Assembly: GCF_005217525.1 (NCBI RefSeq)
Contig: NZ_PNXQ01000013.1
Location: 54,325 to 92,044, forward strand
Direction: 5' to 3'
From: Paenibacillus terrae
Lineage (GTDB): Bacteria; Bacillota; Bacilli; Paenibacillales; Paenibacillaceae
Length of the DNA stretch: 37,720 bases
Shown here piece after piece: positions 24,732 through 34,047 of the stretch; within the stretch, counting starts at the first letter, position 1, and the number at the start of each line of letters is the position of its first letter. Below the pieces are notes generated by a model. That model was not told the origin of the DNA and searched no databases. It worked only from the letters and a program-made list of their open reading frames with translations. The translations under genes were made by a program, and so were the position numbers.

Positions 24732-25724
24732 TTACGCTTCAATCCTTGATTCACCCTGCTCTACGAATCGCTTAACTTCCTCCATCGACGGCAAGGCTGC
24801 AATCGCTCCAACTTTGGTGCATACGATGGCGCCGACTTGATTGGCAAGTGTTACAAATTCCTGCTGCTGCTTCCAGTTGGTAGTAAATGCCTTAGGCTGA
24901 CTCAGCTGGCTGATTTGATACAGCATAGCTCCGACGAAGGCATCTCCGGCACCGGTAGAGTCGATCGATTTGACAGCAATACTGCCGATTAGCGAACGGG
25001 AGACACCGCTTGAGATGAGTGTTCCCTCTTTCCCCAAGGTAACTGCCACCGTCTTGGCTCCCAACCCATGCAAAAGATCCAATGAAGCATTGCGGTCAGC
25101 CAGCCCTGTAATGATGTTTAATTCCTCTTCGCTTACCTTTACCAAATCCGCATTGTGTATTCCTCTTCTGGACAGTGCGATAAATTCCTCCAGCCTGTCT
25201 TTCCAGAGGTCCCCCCGGTAATTGGGATCAAAGGAGGTGAATTGCCCATTGGCCTTCGCCTCGTCCAATAAAGATAAATACGCTTCCTGGAAAGGATCGG
25301 CGAGCAAGGCCGTTGCCGAGCCAAAATGCAGAATGGCAGCCTGCCGAGTCCATTCTCTATCAATGTCCTGCAGAGACAGCTGACGGTCAGCTCCACGGTT
25401 GAACACGAAATCCCGTTCGCCGTTAGCGGCAAGGGAAACAAAGGCCAGTGTAGTCGGCGTTGCCGGATCAAAAAGGAGCATGGACGTATCCACGTGCTGC
25501 TCATCCAGAGTTTGTTTCAGGTACATGCCGAACGGATCGGCTCCGACTTTTCCCAAGAATGACGCTTTTCCTCCGAGCTTGGCTACGGCTGCGCTCACAT
25601 TTGCGGGAGCACCGCCGGCCTGCTTGGAGAAATGCTGACCCTTGGCAAGATTGACATCAATATCCGTGCAGAAAAAATCAATGAGCAGCTCGCCCACACA
25701 TAGAACCGTTCCGACATTTTTCAC
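24732..25724 (-). CDS. PfkB-family sugar kinase, probably fructokinase
   Basis: A 330-residue ribokinase-fold enzyme that would phosphorylate fructose released by the GH32 enzyme of the locus. It has the first PfkB signature around [16 protein letters not shown] (37-52) and the second, [14 protein letters not shown] (255-268), with catalytic Asp261. The N-terminal VGELLIDF motif is typical of fructokinases. The start is GTG at 25724 with AAGAGGTG seven bases upstream. It follows the LacI regulator gene by 22 bases, so the two share a transcript. Substrate choice is inferred from neighbours. Confidence 0.85.
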   Translation of the reverse strand: MKNVGTVLCVGELLIDFFCTDIDVNLAKGQHFSKQAGGAPANVSAAVAKLGGKASFLGKVGADPFGMYLKQTLDEQHVDTSMLLFDPATPTTLAFVSLAANGERDFVFNRGADRQLSLQDIDREWTRQAAILHFGSATALLADPFQEAYLSLLDEAKANGQFTSFDPNYRGDLWKDRLEEFIALSRRGIHNADLVKVSEEELNIITGLADRNASLDLLHGLGAKTVAVTLGKEGTLISSGVSRSLIGSIAVKSIDSTGAGDAFVGAMLYQISQLSQPKAFTTNWKQQQEFVTLANQVGAIVCTKVGAIAALPSMEEVKRFVEQGESRIEA

Positions 25725-25746
25725 TTTGATTCACCTCTTGGCAGAT

Positions 25747-26781
25747 TTAGTTTAAAACAGGCGTTGAATCTCGGTATACAATATCTGTTGCAACATGGGT
25801 CACTCGGTACGGCATGGTATTATCTTTGATTCTGGACAATAACATTTCGGCTGAAATAATACCCATCTGACTACTGTAAATATGTACGGTAGTCAGATGT
25901 GGCTCGACTACCCGGGATTCTGAAGCATCATCGAACCCGCAGACAGCAACATCTTCCGGGACTTTAATCCCCTTGTTTTTCAAAGATTTTATCACGCTGA
26001 TGGCAATGAAATCATTGGCGCAAATAAAGATGGAGGGGCACTCCCTCAGGGCATCCAATTGCTGCTCCATCCAGTTCTCCTCTATAAAGAAATTGCGGTC
26101 CGGCGCTACAATGCTATGGGCAGGGTCCAAGGTGATTTCGGCTTCTGCCAGGGCCTTATTGAATCCCGTCCAGCGTTCATTGAAGCTTTTGCAGTGATTG
26201 TAATCGCCTACAAAACCGAAGCTTTCATAGCCATGATCTATTAATTTCCGGGTAAGACAGTATGTGCTATGCTCATTTTCCATTAATACCAGATCTGCCT
26301 TCAATTCCGGATACACCATATCTGCAGCGCAATCAATAAAAATGGTTGGGATGCCAAGATCCGTGATCAGCTTGCTGTATTCCTTGCTGAACATTTCGAT
26401 GCAGAAAATGCCAGCCACATTCGAAGGTTCGAAATTACCGGGTAGGGTCATCGTATTGATATCGTTCTCACGGACAAAATAAATGGATAAAGTATAGCCC
26501 TGGTTGCTGATTTCCTTCTCCAGCCCGCTGATCAGCAGTGATCCAAAGTGTGAGCTATTGGGAAGATTACAGGTCAAAAGTGCGATATTGCCCTGTTTTT
26601 CAGAGGCTGTTTCCATATAAGAAAATTGTTTGTATTTAAGCTCCACTGCTTTTTTGATCACCTTGTCCCTCGTTACGGCAGGAATATTCTCTACTCCATT
26701 AAGCGCCTTGGATGCAGTGTTTCTGGAAATTCCCAAGGCATCAGCGATGTCTTGAATAGTAACCTTTGACTTTCTCGTCAT
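25747..26781 (-). CDS. LacI-family transcription regulator of the fructan locus
   Basis: A 344-residue repressor type protein. The N-terminal helix-turn-helix reads TIQDIADALGISRNTASKALNG (8-29), the LacI signature, followed by the hinge region and a periplasmic-binding-protein-like sensor domain (about 62-344) with GFVGDYN and CGFDDA motifs. It is divergent from the ABC transporter genes and precedes the kinase gene in an operon, so it probably controls both in response to sucrose or fructo-oligosaccharides. The promoter lies at 26827-26855. Confidence 0.9.
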   Translation of the reverse strand: MTRKSKVTIQDIADALGISRNTASKALNGVENIPAVTRDKVIKKAVELKYKQFSYMETASEKQGNIALLTCNLPNSSHFGSLLISGLEKEISNQGYTLSIYFVRENDINTMTLPGNFEPSNVAGIFCIEMFSKEYSKLITDLGIPTIFIDCAADMVYPELKADLVLMENEHSTYCLTRKLIDHGYESFGFVGDYNHCKSFNERWTGFNKALAEAEITLDPAHSIVAPDRNFFIEENWMEQQLDALRECPSIFICANDFIAISVIKSLKNKGIKVPEDVAVCGFDDASESRVVEPHLTTVHIYSSQMGIISAEMLLSRIKDNTMPYRVTHVATDIVYRDSTPVLN

Positions 26782-27214
26782 ATTGTTCCACCTTATTCTT
26801 CCGAATTAAGATTCTTCATATTTCTAAATATATAGTATTTTCATGCTTTTAACAATGAAATTATTCAAATGAACAAAATTAGTTTACATTTACTCATTAA
26901 TAGGGTGCATTTTTAAGTATTTTTTGCTTAAAATATTACATTCCTCTTTAATCATGCATTTTTAATGAATTTAGTTGCCGAAATGTATTGACTTATTCAA
27001 TTCTCACCTGTTAAATTGTAAGAGAAAAAATGTTCAAATGTAAAATGTAAACCCATTCATCTTGGGGGAATGTAAATTTCTAGTCATGTTGGAGGTGGGG
27101 GAATTACCAGTAGGGCATTTGCAAAGCATCTTGCGTAATTATGTCAGAGAGATGACATAACATGGCTTATAACTGTCTTTAATAACAAGCCGTGAACAGT
27201 AGGGGGGAAAAAGA
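26782..27214. promoter_or_regulatory. Divergent control region of the fructan locus
   Basis: A 433-base A+T-rich gap. Minus-strand promoter: TTGTTA (26850-26855), 17 bases, TATATT (26827-26832). Plus-strand promoter: TTGACT (26988-26993), 17 bases, TTAAAT (27011-27016). The ten-base box GTTTACATTT (26882-26891) and its exact inverse AAATGTAAAC (27043-27052) flank the two promoters and could be the LacI operator pair. A hairpin formed by CATGGCTT/AAGCC-TG at about 27161-27195 is in the long 5' leader of the transporter mRNA. Confidence 0.5.
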
Positions 27215-28174
27215 TTGGCAAACTCGATCGCTCAAAAAAGGGGAGTTAAGGCTTCAGAAACAAAAAAAAGAAACCATTGGCTAAGTTACATGGTTCGAAA
27301 TTATATATTGTATTTGTTTCTGGTTCCGTCCATAATTCTTACCGTCATTTTCAAGTATGTTCCCATGTACGGCTCAATCATTGCGTTTAAAAATTTCAGT
27401 CCAAGAAAAGGCATCATGGGCAGCGAATGGGTTGGATTTGAACATTTTCAGCGGTTTCTTTCATCACCGAATTTTTATGACATTTTAATGAATACGCTTA
27501 AATTAAGCGCTTACGGTCTTATTCTCGGTTTCCCAGTACCGATCATTCTGGCCTTAATGCTAAATCTGATCAGAGGAGCGAAGCTCAAGAAGAATATTCA
27601 GCTTATTGTTTACGCACCTAACTTCATCTCGGTTGTTGTTGTTGCCGGTATGCTGTTTGTTTTTCTATCGCCGGCTGGAATAGTGAACGCTTTGGTAACA
27701 ACCTTCACCGGCAAGCCGATTTCTTTTATGACTGATCCCGCCTATTTCCGAACGGTATATATTTTGTCCGGTATATGGCAAACAGCGGGCTGGTCCTCTA
27801 TCATTTATGTGGCCACCTTAGCCAATGTGGACCCGCAGTTGCATGACGCTGCAACAATTGATGGCGCTTCATTGATGAAGAGAATCTTCCACATTGATCT
27901 GCCAGCTCTCAAACCTGTCATGGCGGTCCTGTTCATTCTCGCTGCAGGAGGCATCATGTCGATCGGCTATGAAAAGGCTTACCTGATGCAGACGGCTCTG
28001 AACACGCCAACCTCGGAAATCATCGCAACTTATGTATACAAGGTGGGGTTGCAATCTGGCGATTATGCTTATTCTACGGCAATCGGGTTGTTCAATTCCG
28101 TGATTAATGTGGTCCTGCTGATTTTCGTAAATACCGTCGTCAAGAAGCTGAACGAAGGGGAAGGGCTGTATTAA
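27215..28174 (+). CDS. Sugar ABC transporter permease (LplB/YteP type)
   Basis: A 319-residue inner-membrane subunit of a carbohydrate importer, with about six helices starting with YILYLFLVPSIILTVIF. The coupling (EAA) motif is DAATIDGASLMKRIFHIDLP (about 210-229). The start is TTG with GGGGGG about seven bases upstream. It forms the pore with the next gene product. This subfamily (LplB with LplC and a LipO-type lipoprotein) handles oligosaccharides in paenibacilli. No ATPase gene is in the locus, so a shared MsmX-type ATPase elsewhere is presumed. Confidence 0.9.
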   Translation: MANSIAQKRGVKASETKKRNHWLSYMVRNYILYLFLVPSIILTVIFKYVPMYGSIIAFKNFSPRKGIMGSEWVGFEHFQRFLSSPNFYDILMNTLKLSAYGLILGFPVPIILALMLNLIRGAKLKKNIQLIVYAPNFISVVVVAGMLFVFLSPAGIVNALVTTFTGKPISFMTDPAYFRTVYILSGIWQTAGWSSIIYVATLANVDPQLHDAATIDGASLMKRIFHIDLPALKPVMAVLFILAAGGIMSIGYEKAYLMQTALNTPTSEIIATYVYKVGLQSGDYAYSTAIGLFNSVINVVLLIFVNTVVKKLNEGEGLY

Positions 28175-28188
28175 AGAAGGAGGTATTT

Positions 28189-29070
28189 ATGGATATTCAT
28201 TACACCGGGAAGGACCGGATTCTGATCATCATCAATTATATTCTGCTTGGTTTGTTTGTTCTCGCTATTCTGTTACCGCTGGTCTATGTGGTGCTTTCGT
28301 CCTTTTTGACTCCAAATACCCTGATTACCAAAGGGTTTGCCATTACATCATCAGACTGGACACTCACGGGATATGCCAAAATCCTAAGCAACAGTGCCAT
28401 GATCCGCGGTTTTTTTAATGCTATTTTTTATTCAGCAGCCTTTGCGTTCGCAACCGTATTATTTTCCGTCTTCGCGGCTTATCCGCTTGCGATTGAAGAG
28501 TTGGTAGGGAAACGGCCCATTATGATCTTTTTCCTGATAACGATGTTTTTCGGTGGCGGTCTGATTCCTACCTATCTGGTGATTAAGGATTTAGGCATGT
28601 TGAATACGGTCTGGGCCATTATTCTGCCCGGCTCGATCAGCGTATTCAATATTATTCTGGCAAAGACTTATTTCCAGGGACTTCCGAAAGAGCTGTTCCA
28701 GGCGGCGAGTATAGACGGAGCTTCCGAGCTCAGTATTTTCTTTAAAATCGTCCTGCCGCTTTCGAAGCCTATTATTTTTGTTTTAGCTTTATACGCTTTT
28801 GTCGGACAGTGGAATTCTTATTTTGACGCCATGATTTATCTGGATGATCCGAAGCTGTTTCCGCTTCAACTGGTGCTGCGCTCCATTTTGATACAGAATC
28901 AGGTTCAGCCCGGCATGATTGCAGATGCGATGGCACAAGCGGAGCTTAAGAAATTGTCTGAAATGATTAAGTACTCTGCCATTGTCATATCAAGTTTGCC
29001 GTTGATTGTCATGTATCCATTCTTCCAGAAGTATTTCGAAAAGGGTGTCATGGTAGGTTCGATCAAATAA
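28189..29070 (+). CDS. Sugar ABC transporter permease (LplC/YtcP type)
   Basis: The second permease, 293 residues with six helices. The EAA loop is QAASIDGASELSIFFKIVLPLSKP (about 177-200). The C-terminal end QKYFEKGVMVGSIKG-like tail (here YFEKGVMVGSIK) is typical of LplC. AAGGAGG lies about six bases before the ATG, 14 bases after the previous gene. It pairs with the permease at 27215 and the lipoprotein at 29089. Confidence 0.9.
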   Translation: MDIHYTGKDRILIIINYILLGLFVLAILLPLVYVVLSSFLTPNTLITKGFAITSSDWTLTGYAKILSNSAMIRGFFNAIFYSAAFAFATVLFSVFAAYPLAIEELVGKRPIMIFFLITMFFGGGLIPTYLVIKDLGMLNTVWAIILPGSISVFNIILAKTYFQGLPKELFQAASIDGASELSIFFKIVLPLSKPIIFVLALYAFVGQWNSYFDAMIYLDDPKLFPLQLVLRSILIQNQVQPGMIADAMAQAELKKLSEMIKYSAIVISSLPLIVMYPFFQKYFEKGVMVGSIK

Positions 29071-29088
29071 CAAACCGGGGGAATAGAG

Positions 29089-30708
29089 ATGAAAAAAACA
29101 TTACTAACCTTGTCTGTGCTGGTGCTTTCTACTTCGCTGCTTGCCGGATGTGGCGGTTCAGGCAATAATTCTGCGGCATCCGAAGATTACAAGCTGGAAA
29201 ATGTCACTCTGCCGCTCAAAGAGAAAGTTACCTTGCATTTTATGACTCAAAGCTCGCCGCTGGCACCTTCCGATCCTAATGAAAAGATGATTTATAAAAG
29301 ACTGGAAGAAAAAACAGGGGTGCATATCGATTTTACCAACTTCACCTCCGATTCCTTCATTGAAAAAAGAAACCTGGCTGTTGCCAGTGGAGATCTTCCA
29401 GATGCCATACTGGATGCCGGCTATTCCGATTACGATTTGTTGAACCTCGGAAAGGATGGAACTATTATCCCTCTTGAGGATTTGATTGATAAATATATGC
29501 CGAATCTGCAGAAGGTATTGAAGGAAGCACCTGAGTACAAATCCATGATAACCGCACAGGACGGGCATATTTATGCTTTTCCCTGGATTGAGGAGCTGGG
29601 GGCCGGGAAGGAGAGCATTCATTCTGTAAACGACATGCCTTGGATCAATGTGGAGTGGCTAAAAAAGCTGGGACTTAAAATGCCAAAAACGACTGAGGAT
29701 TTAAAAAATGTTCTGCTCGCATTTAAAAATGGCGACCCTAACGGAAATGGCCAAGCGGATGAAATCCCGCTGTCCTTTATGCTCAATAACGGCAATGAGG
29801 ACCTGAATTTTCTGTTCGGTTCATTTGGTCTTGGGGACAATGGCGATCATACGGTAGTGACCAATGAGGGGAAAGTGGTCTTCACTGCCGATCAGGACGG
29901 CTATAAAGAGGGGATCAAATATCTTAATGAGCTGTATAAGCTGAACCTGATCGACGAAGAGTCATTCGAGCAGGATTACAATACGTATCTGGCCAAAGGC
30001 CAGAATGAAAAATACGGTCTCTACTTTCAATGGGATAAGGCGAATATTTCGGGAGACAACGATAAGTATGAATTGATGAACCCACTCGCAGGGCCAAGCG
30101 GTAAAGTCAATGTGACCCGCACGAACAATCTCGGCTTTGACCGGGGGAGAATGGTGATTACCAGTGACAACAAAAATCTTGAGCTTACGGCAAAATGGAT
30201 TGACCAGCTGTATGATCCCATTCAGTCCGTACAGGACAACTGGGGCACCTACGGCGACAAAACTCAGCAGAACATTTTTGAATACGATGAAGCGAGTCAT
30301 ATGCTGAAGCATCTTCCGCTTAAGGGAACGGCTCCTGTCGAACTGCGGCAAAAAACGAATATCGGTGGTCCATTGGCAATTCTTGACGAGTATTACGGAA
30401 AAGTAACGACCAAGCCCGACGATGCAGTAGGCCGACTCAAGCTCATGAAAGAAAGACTCGTTCCTTTTATGAAGGCTGACCACAATTTCCCGAAAGTCTT
30501 CTTCTCGCTGGAAGATCAGAAGCAGATCTCAACCTTGGAAACAGACTTATTTGCCTACGTTAACCGCAAACGGGCGGAATGGATCAAAACAGGCAAAGTG
30601 GAAGAAGAATGGGCGGAATATAAGGCCGAGCTTTCCAGACTTGGATTGGACAAATGGCTGGAAATCAAACAGAAAGGCTATGACAGATATCTTAAAGATC
30701 AAGGCTGA
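29089..30708 (+). CDS. Extracellular sugar-binding lipoprotein
   Basis: A 539-residue binding protein of the ABC importer. The signal peptide (1-20) ends in a lipobox LLAG-Cys21, so the mature protein is lipid-anchored outside the membrane, followed by a Gly/Ser/Asn-rich linker. The body is of the large LipO type that goes with LplB/LplC permeases. A short stretch DPNGNGQADEIP (about 219-230) looks like a calcium-binding loop. A GGGGGAA ribosome site precedes the ATG. Given the GH32 enzyme next door, the ligand is probably sucrose or fructo-oligosaccharide. Confidence 0.88.
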   Translation: MKKTLLTLSVLVLSTSLLAGCGGSGNNSAASEDYKLENVTLPLKEKVTLHFMTQSSPLAPSDPNEKMIYKRLEEKTGVHIDFTNFTSDSFIEKRNLAVASGDLPDAILDAGYSDYDLLNLGKDGTIIPLEDLIDKYMPNLQKVLKEAPEYKSMITAQDGHIYAFPWIEELGAGKESIHSVNDMPWINVEWLKKLGLKMPKTTEDLKNVLLAFKNGDPNGNGQADEIPLSFMLNNGNEDLNFLFGSFGLGDNGDHTVVTNEGKVVFTADQDGYKEGIKYLNELYKLNLIDEESFEQDYNTYLAKGQNEKYGLYFQWDKANISGDNDKYELMNPLAGPSGKVNVTRTNNLGFDRGRMVITSDNKNLELTAKWIDQLYDPIQSVQDNWGTYGDKTQQNIFEYDEASHMLKHLPLKGTAPVELRQKTNIGGPLAILDEYYGKVTTKPDDAVGRLKLMKERLVPFMKADHNFPKVFFSLEDQKQISTLETDLFAYVNRKRAEWIKTGKVEEEWAEYKAELSRLGLDKWLEIKQKGYDRYLKDQG

Positions 30709-30781
30709 AACATATAAAAGGTGGTTGGGGCTGTTAAACACCTTATCAACAATCAATAGGAGAGTGGATACCATTAAAGAC

Positions 30782-32353
30782 ATGCACCTAACGAATGACA
30801 ATAGCAGGAGCAGAAAAGGATTACGAAACAGTAATTACAGGGAGGCATACAGGCCTCAATTTCATTATTCACCGGAGAAAAATTGGATGAACGATCCCAA
30901 CGGCTTGGTTTACTATGAAGGAGAGTACCACCTGTTCTACCAGCATACGCCCCATGATACGCAGCCTGACTTTGGCCGCATGCATTGGGGGCATGCGGTA
31001 AGCAAGGATCTAGTTCATTGGGACGAACTTCCACCGGCAATTCCGCCTGGAGAGGACGGAGCGATCTTCTCGGGAAGTGCGGTGGTGGATAAGAACAATA
31101 CAAGCGGATTTTTCAACGAAGAAGGATCAGGATTGGTTGCCATTTATACGAATGAGGGCAACAGGGCTCAGCCTGGCAAGCCACAGGTGCAAAGCATTGC
31201 TTACAGCAAGGACAAGGGTCGAACCTGGACAAAATATGAAGGTAACCCGGTTTTATTCCCAACGGAAACGCTAGACTTTCGTGATCCGAAGGTGTTTTGG
31301 CATGATGAATCGTCGATGTGGATAATGGTCCTTGCTGTAAGAGACCGTGTAGAATTTTACACATCTCCAAACCTTAAAGAATGGTCTTTTGCAAGCGAAT
31401 TCGGTTCCGACATTCCGGGTATCCACCGGGGAATTTTTGAATGTCCTGATGTATTTCGAATCCAAGTGGATGAGGACCCTAATACCAAGAAGTGGATTCT
31501 AATGCTAAGCGTGGGGGATAGAAATGGTGTGAATCCAGACGATCCCGAACCACCAGCAGGCGGTTCTGGCATGATGTATTTCATAGGCAACTTTGACGGT
31601 AAAGCATTTACTCTGGATGAAACGCTAGAATCTTTCGATGCTATTAAATGGGTAGACTACGGATCAGACTTTTACGCGGCCGTGACCTGGAATGGCATTC
31701 CAAACGAGGACGGACGAAAGATTTGGATAGGCTGGATGAACAATTGGCGTTATGCTGCCACGCTGCCTTCAGAGGAATGGCGTGGCAAGATGTCAATTCC
31801 CCGTGAGCTACAGCTTAGGACTTATGCAGAGGGACTTCGCCTAATCCAAGCACCCATAAGTGAATTAAGTCAGCTAAGAAAACCGATTTTGTCTCTGCAA
31901 GACTTGACAATTAAGCCAGGTATGAACGTGTTGTCTGATCTTTCTGCTGCAAAGGCAGAAATTATTGCAGAATTTGAAGTCAGTACAGCCGTGGAATTCG
32001 GGTTCAAAGTGCGGAAGTCTTCCAATCAGGAGACGATCATCGGATATAATATCTCGAATGGGGAGCTGTTCGTCGATCGGACGAAGTCGGGCGCCATTGA
32101 TTTTCATTCCGATTTCACAGCGATACACAAGGCCCCTATGAAGCCAGAGCATGAACGGATACAGTTGAGTATTTATGTGGATTGGTCAAGTGTTGAGGTC
32201 TTCGGAAATCATGGAGAAACAATCATTTCAGACATGGTTTTCCCTGATTCGGAAAGTATAGGGCTGGAGCTTTATACCATTGATGGAGACCTAAGGGTCG
32301 TATCACTTCAAATTAATGACCTAGTAAGCATTTGGGGAAATGAGACTGTTTAG
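30782..32353 (+). CDS. GH32 beta-fructosidase without signal peptide
   Basis: A glycoside hydrolase of family 32 (levanase/invertase group), 523 residues, releasing fructose from sucrose, levan or inulin oligomers. Catalytic residues are visible: nucleophile Asp38 (NWMNDPNG), transition-state Asp168 (FRDP) and acid/base Glu220 (FECPDVF). The five-bladed propeller is followed by a C-terminal beta-sandwich (about 380-523). I choose ATG 30782; AGGAGAG lies a long 17 bases upstream, so an ATT at 30773 (10 bases) is another possibility. The frame extends back to 30551 inside the lipoprotein gene without a good start. With no signal peptide it should act in the cytoplasm on imported sugar. Confidence 0.9.
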   Translation: MHLTNDNSRSRKGLRNSNYREAYRPQFHYSPEKNWMNDPNGLVYYEGEYHLFYQHTPHDTQPDFGRMHWGHAVSKDLVHWDELPPAIPPGEDGAIFSGSAVVDKNNTSGFFNEEGSGLVAIYTNEGNRAQPGKPQVQSIAYSKDKGRTWTKYEGNPVLFPTETLDFRDPKVFWHDESSMWIMVLAVRDRVEFYTSPNLKEWSFASEFGSDIPGIHRGIFECPDVFRIQVDEDPNTKKWILMLSVGDRNGVNPDDPEPPAGGSGMMYFIGNFDGKAFTLDETLESFDAIKWVDYGSDFYAAVTWNGIPNEDGRKIWIGWMNNWRYAATLPSEEWRGKMSIPRELQLRTYAEGLRLIQAPISELSQLRKPILSLQDLTIKPGMNVLSDLSAAKAEIIAEFEVSTAVEFGFKVRKSSNQETIIGYNISNGELFVDRTKSGAIDFHSDFTAIHKAPMKPEHERIQLSIYVDWSSVEVFGNHGETIISDMVFPDSESIGLELYTIDGDLRVVSLQINDLVSIWGNETV

Positions 32354-32707
32354 ACTTTAGTTACCGTTATCATTCAAATTAAAATTATCTCACGACTTTA
32401 CAAAAGGCAAGGCACGAACCTTCAAATGATAAATATAGTTTAATTAACCACAGGGATTACTCTGGTAATTCACGACGTGTAGAAAAAGTGCCAAATTGAT
32501 TTTTCAATTTGACACTTTTTTATATTGGATAAGATAATGAGTTTGTGCAGATAGCAAAAGGTCTGTTAAGACTTATGTGTAGATTATTTTCGAATGGATC
32601 TCTCCCGAGTTAAATTTTTTATTTTTTAGTGTAGGTGGTTGCCAATTAAGGATTGGACCTCAATTTTAGACACGTATAGACTTTTTGGATACAAGGAGGC
32701 AGGGTCT
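32354..32707. other. Intergenic region before the XRE-cupin gene
   Basis: A 354-base gap holding the fructan-operon terminator and an A+T-rich stretch (32522-32640) that must contain the promoter of the next gene. I find no convincing -35/-10 pair. The frame of the next gene extends back to 32639 but without ribosome-site support. Confidence 0.4.
32483..32521 (+). terminator. Terminator of the fructan operon
   Basis: AAAAAGTG-C-CAAATTGA (32483-32499) pairs, with one mismatch, with TCAATTTG-A-CACTTTTT (32504-32520), then TTAT. It is 130 bases after the GH32 stop and works on either strand. Confidence 0.8.
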
Positions 32708-33256
32708 GTGGATTCAATGCAGTATATCATCGGCTCAAATTTGGCTCAAATCAGGAAGACTAGAGGACTTAGTCTGGATAAAGTGGCTGAAATGACAGGG
32801 GTCAGCAAAGGAATGCTGGCCCAGATTGAGAAGGGAAAATCCAATCCTACGGTGACCACACTTTGGAAAATTGCCAACGGTTTGCATGTGTCCTTTTCCA
32901 CATTCCTCAAAGAGGACTCCCCGCAAATCACTAAAATCAGCAGGGAAGACCTGCATCCGGTGATTGATGAGAACGGCAACTATTTTGTGTACCCTATATT
33001 CCCGTATCATTCGGAAAAAAAGTTCGAGGTGTTCACCGTAAGCCTGAAGCCAGGTTTTACACATCATGCGGAGAAGCATTTGGGAGAGGAATCCATTCTC
33101 ATGATCCGTGGGGAAATGTACTTTGAAATGCAGGGACAACGGCTTAAACTGAGCGCAGGAGATGCTGTGCAATTTCAAGTCACTGACCTTCATACTTACT
33201 GTAATGAGTCGGATGTGGATGCGGATTTTTATGTCTTGATTTATTATGCGGATTAG
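32708..33256 (+). CDS. XRE-family regulator with cupin domain
   Basis: A 182-residue regulator. The helix-turn-helix (about 8-62) reads GSNLAQIRKTRGLSLDKVAEMTGVSKGMLAQIEKG in pieces typical of the XRE family, and a cupin sensor barrel follows (about 105-180; HHAEKHLGEESILMIRGE, LSAGDAVQF). Relatives control sulfur, polyamine or amino acid use. I choose the GTG at 32708, with AAGGAGG eight bases upstream, over ATG 32717. It is 84 bases before the thioesterase gene; cotranscription is possible. The effector is not predictable. Confidence 0.85.
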   Translation: MDSMQYIIGSNLAQIRKTRGLSLDKVAEMTGVSKGMLAQIEKGKSNPTVTTLWKIANGLHVSFSTFLKEDSPQITKISREDLHPVIDENGNYFVYPIFPYHSEKKFEVFTVSLKPGFTHHAEKHLGEESILMIRGEMYFEMQGQRLKLSAGDAVQFQVTDLHTYCNESDVDADFYVLIYYAD

Positions 33257-33339
33257 TGGGATGATTAGCACAGTCAGTCTAACACAGGCTTTCACTATAT
33301 AAAAAGATAGCTACGAGGAAAAGAGAGGAAAGAGAACCC

Positions 33340-33855
33340 ATGGAAAGCAAGTACATCCGAGAAACCTACTGCTTCAAGACGTCCCGTGTATTTCCCAACG
33401 ATATCAACAATCATAACACGCTCTTCGGAGGCCGATTGATGTCGTATATCGACGATATTGCGTCTATCGCAGCCTCCAAGCTATGCCGCACGAATACGGT
33501 CACAGCGTCTACGGATTCAGTGGATTTTTTGCTGCCCATCCATCCGAGCGATTCAGTCACGTTGGAGGCGTTCGTAACCTGGACAGGCCGCAGCTCTATG
33601 GAGGTCTTCGTGAAGGTAATTCGTGAAGGACTAATGACTGGTGACCGGAAAGTCGCAGCCACCGCTTTCCTGACCTTTGTGGCACTGGACGAGAAGAACG
33701 GTAAAGTGATCGTACCGCAGGTCATTCCGGAGACGGAAGAAGAAGTACAATTGCACCAGACCGCGCCATCGCGTGCAGCGATACGACGTCAGCGCAGGGA
33801 GGAAAGCAAGCAACTGGCGAGCTTCCTGACGACAGATTATCCGTGGGAGCTGTAA
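33340..33855 (+). CDS. Acyl-CoA thioesterase, hotdog fold (YkhA type)
   Basis: A 171-residue cytoplasmic enzyme hydrolysing acyl-CoA to free acid and CoA. The motif NDINNHNTLFGGRLMSYIDDIASIAA (about 20-45) contains the Asn-His-x-x-x-Gly-Gly core and the Asp of the hotdog helix typical of the BACH/YkhA family. The C-terminal end (about 143-171) is a basic, charged tail. GAGAGGAAAGAG lies before the ATG. The gene ends at the strong bidirectional terminator at 33929. Confidence 0.9.
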   Translation: MESKYIRETYCFKTSRVFPNDINNHNTLFGGRLMSYIDDIASIAASKLCRTNTVTASTDSVDFLLPIHPSDSVTLEAFVTWTGRSSMEVFVKVIREGLMTGDRKVAATAFLTFVALDEKNGKVIVPQVIPETEEEVQLHQTAPSRAAIRRQRREESKQLASFLTTDYPWEL

Positions 33856-33928
33856 CGCCCTGACGCGCCTCAAACCGATCTGGACAAGGGATAGCCTTTT
33901 TACAGGTTCAACTATCATTTTATTACAA

Positions 33929-33980
33929 AAAGAAGCCGTTCTTCCGTTAGCAGAGATCTGCTGGGAAGACGGCTCTTTTG
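33929..33980. terminator. Bidirectional terminator between thioesterase and GH43 genes
   Basis: AAGAAGCCGTTCTTCC (about 33931-33946) pairs with GGGAAGACGGCTCTTTT (about 33962-33979) with few mismatches, and GCAGA/TGC extend the stem. A runs on the left and T runs on the right serve both convergent genes. Confidence 0.8.
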
Positions 33981-34047
33981 AAATAACTGAAAATCAGAGA
34001 TTCTTGCTTCAATGACGATGGAAGATGTCCGTTCGACGTTGAAAGAA

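Noticed and set aside
30551..30781. N-terminal extension of the GH32 enzyme
   Set aside because: It overlaps the end of the lipoprotein gene in another frame, has no ribosome site and does not resemble a GH32 start.
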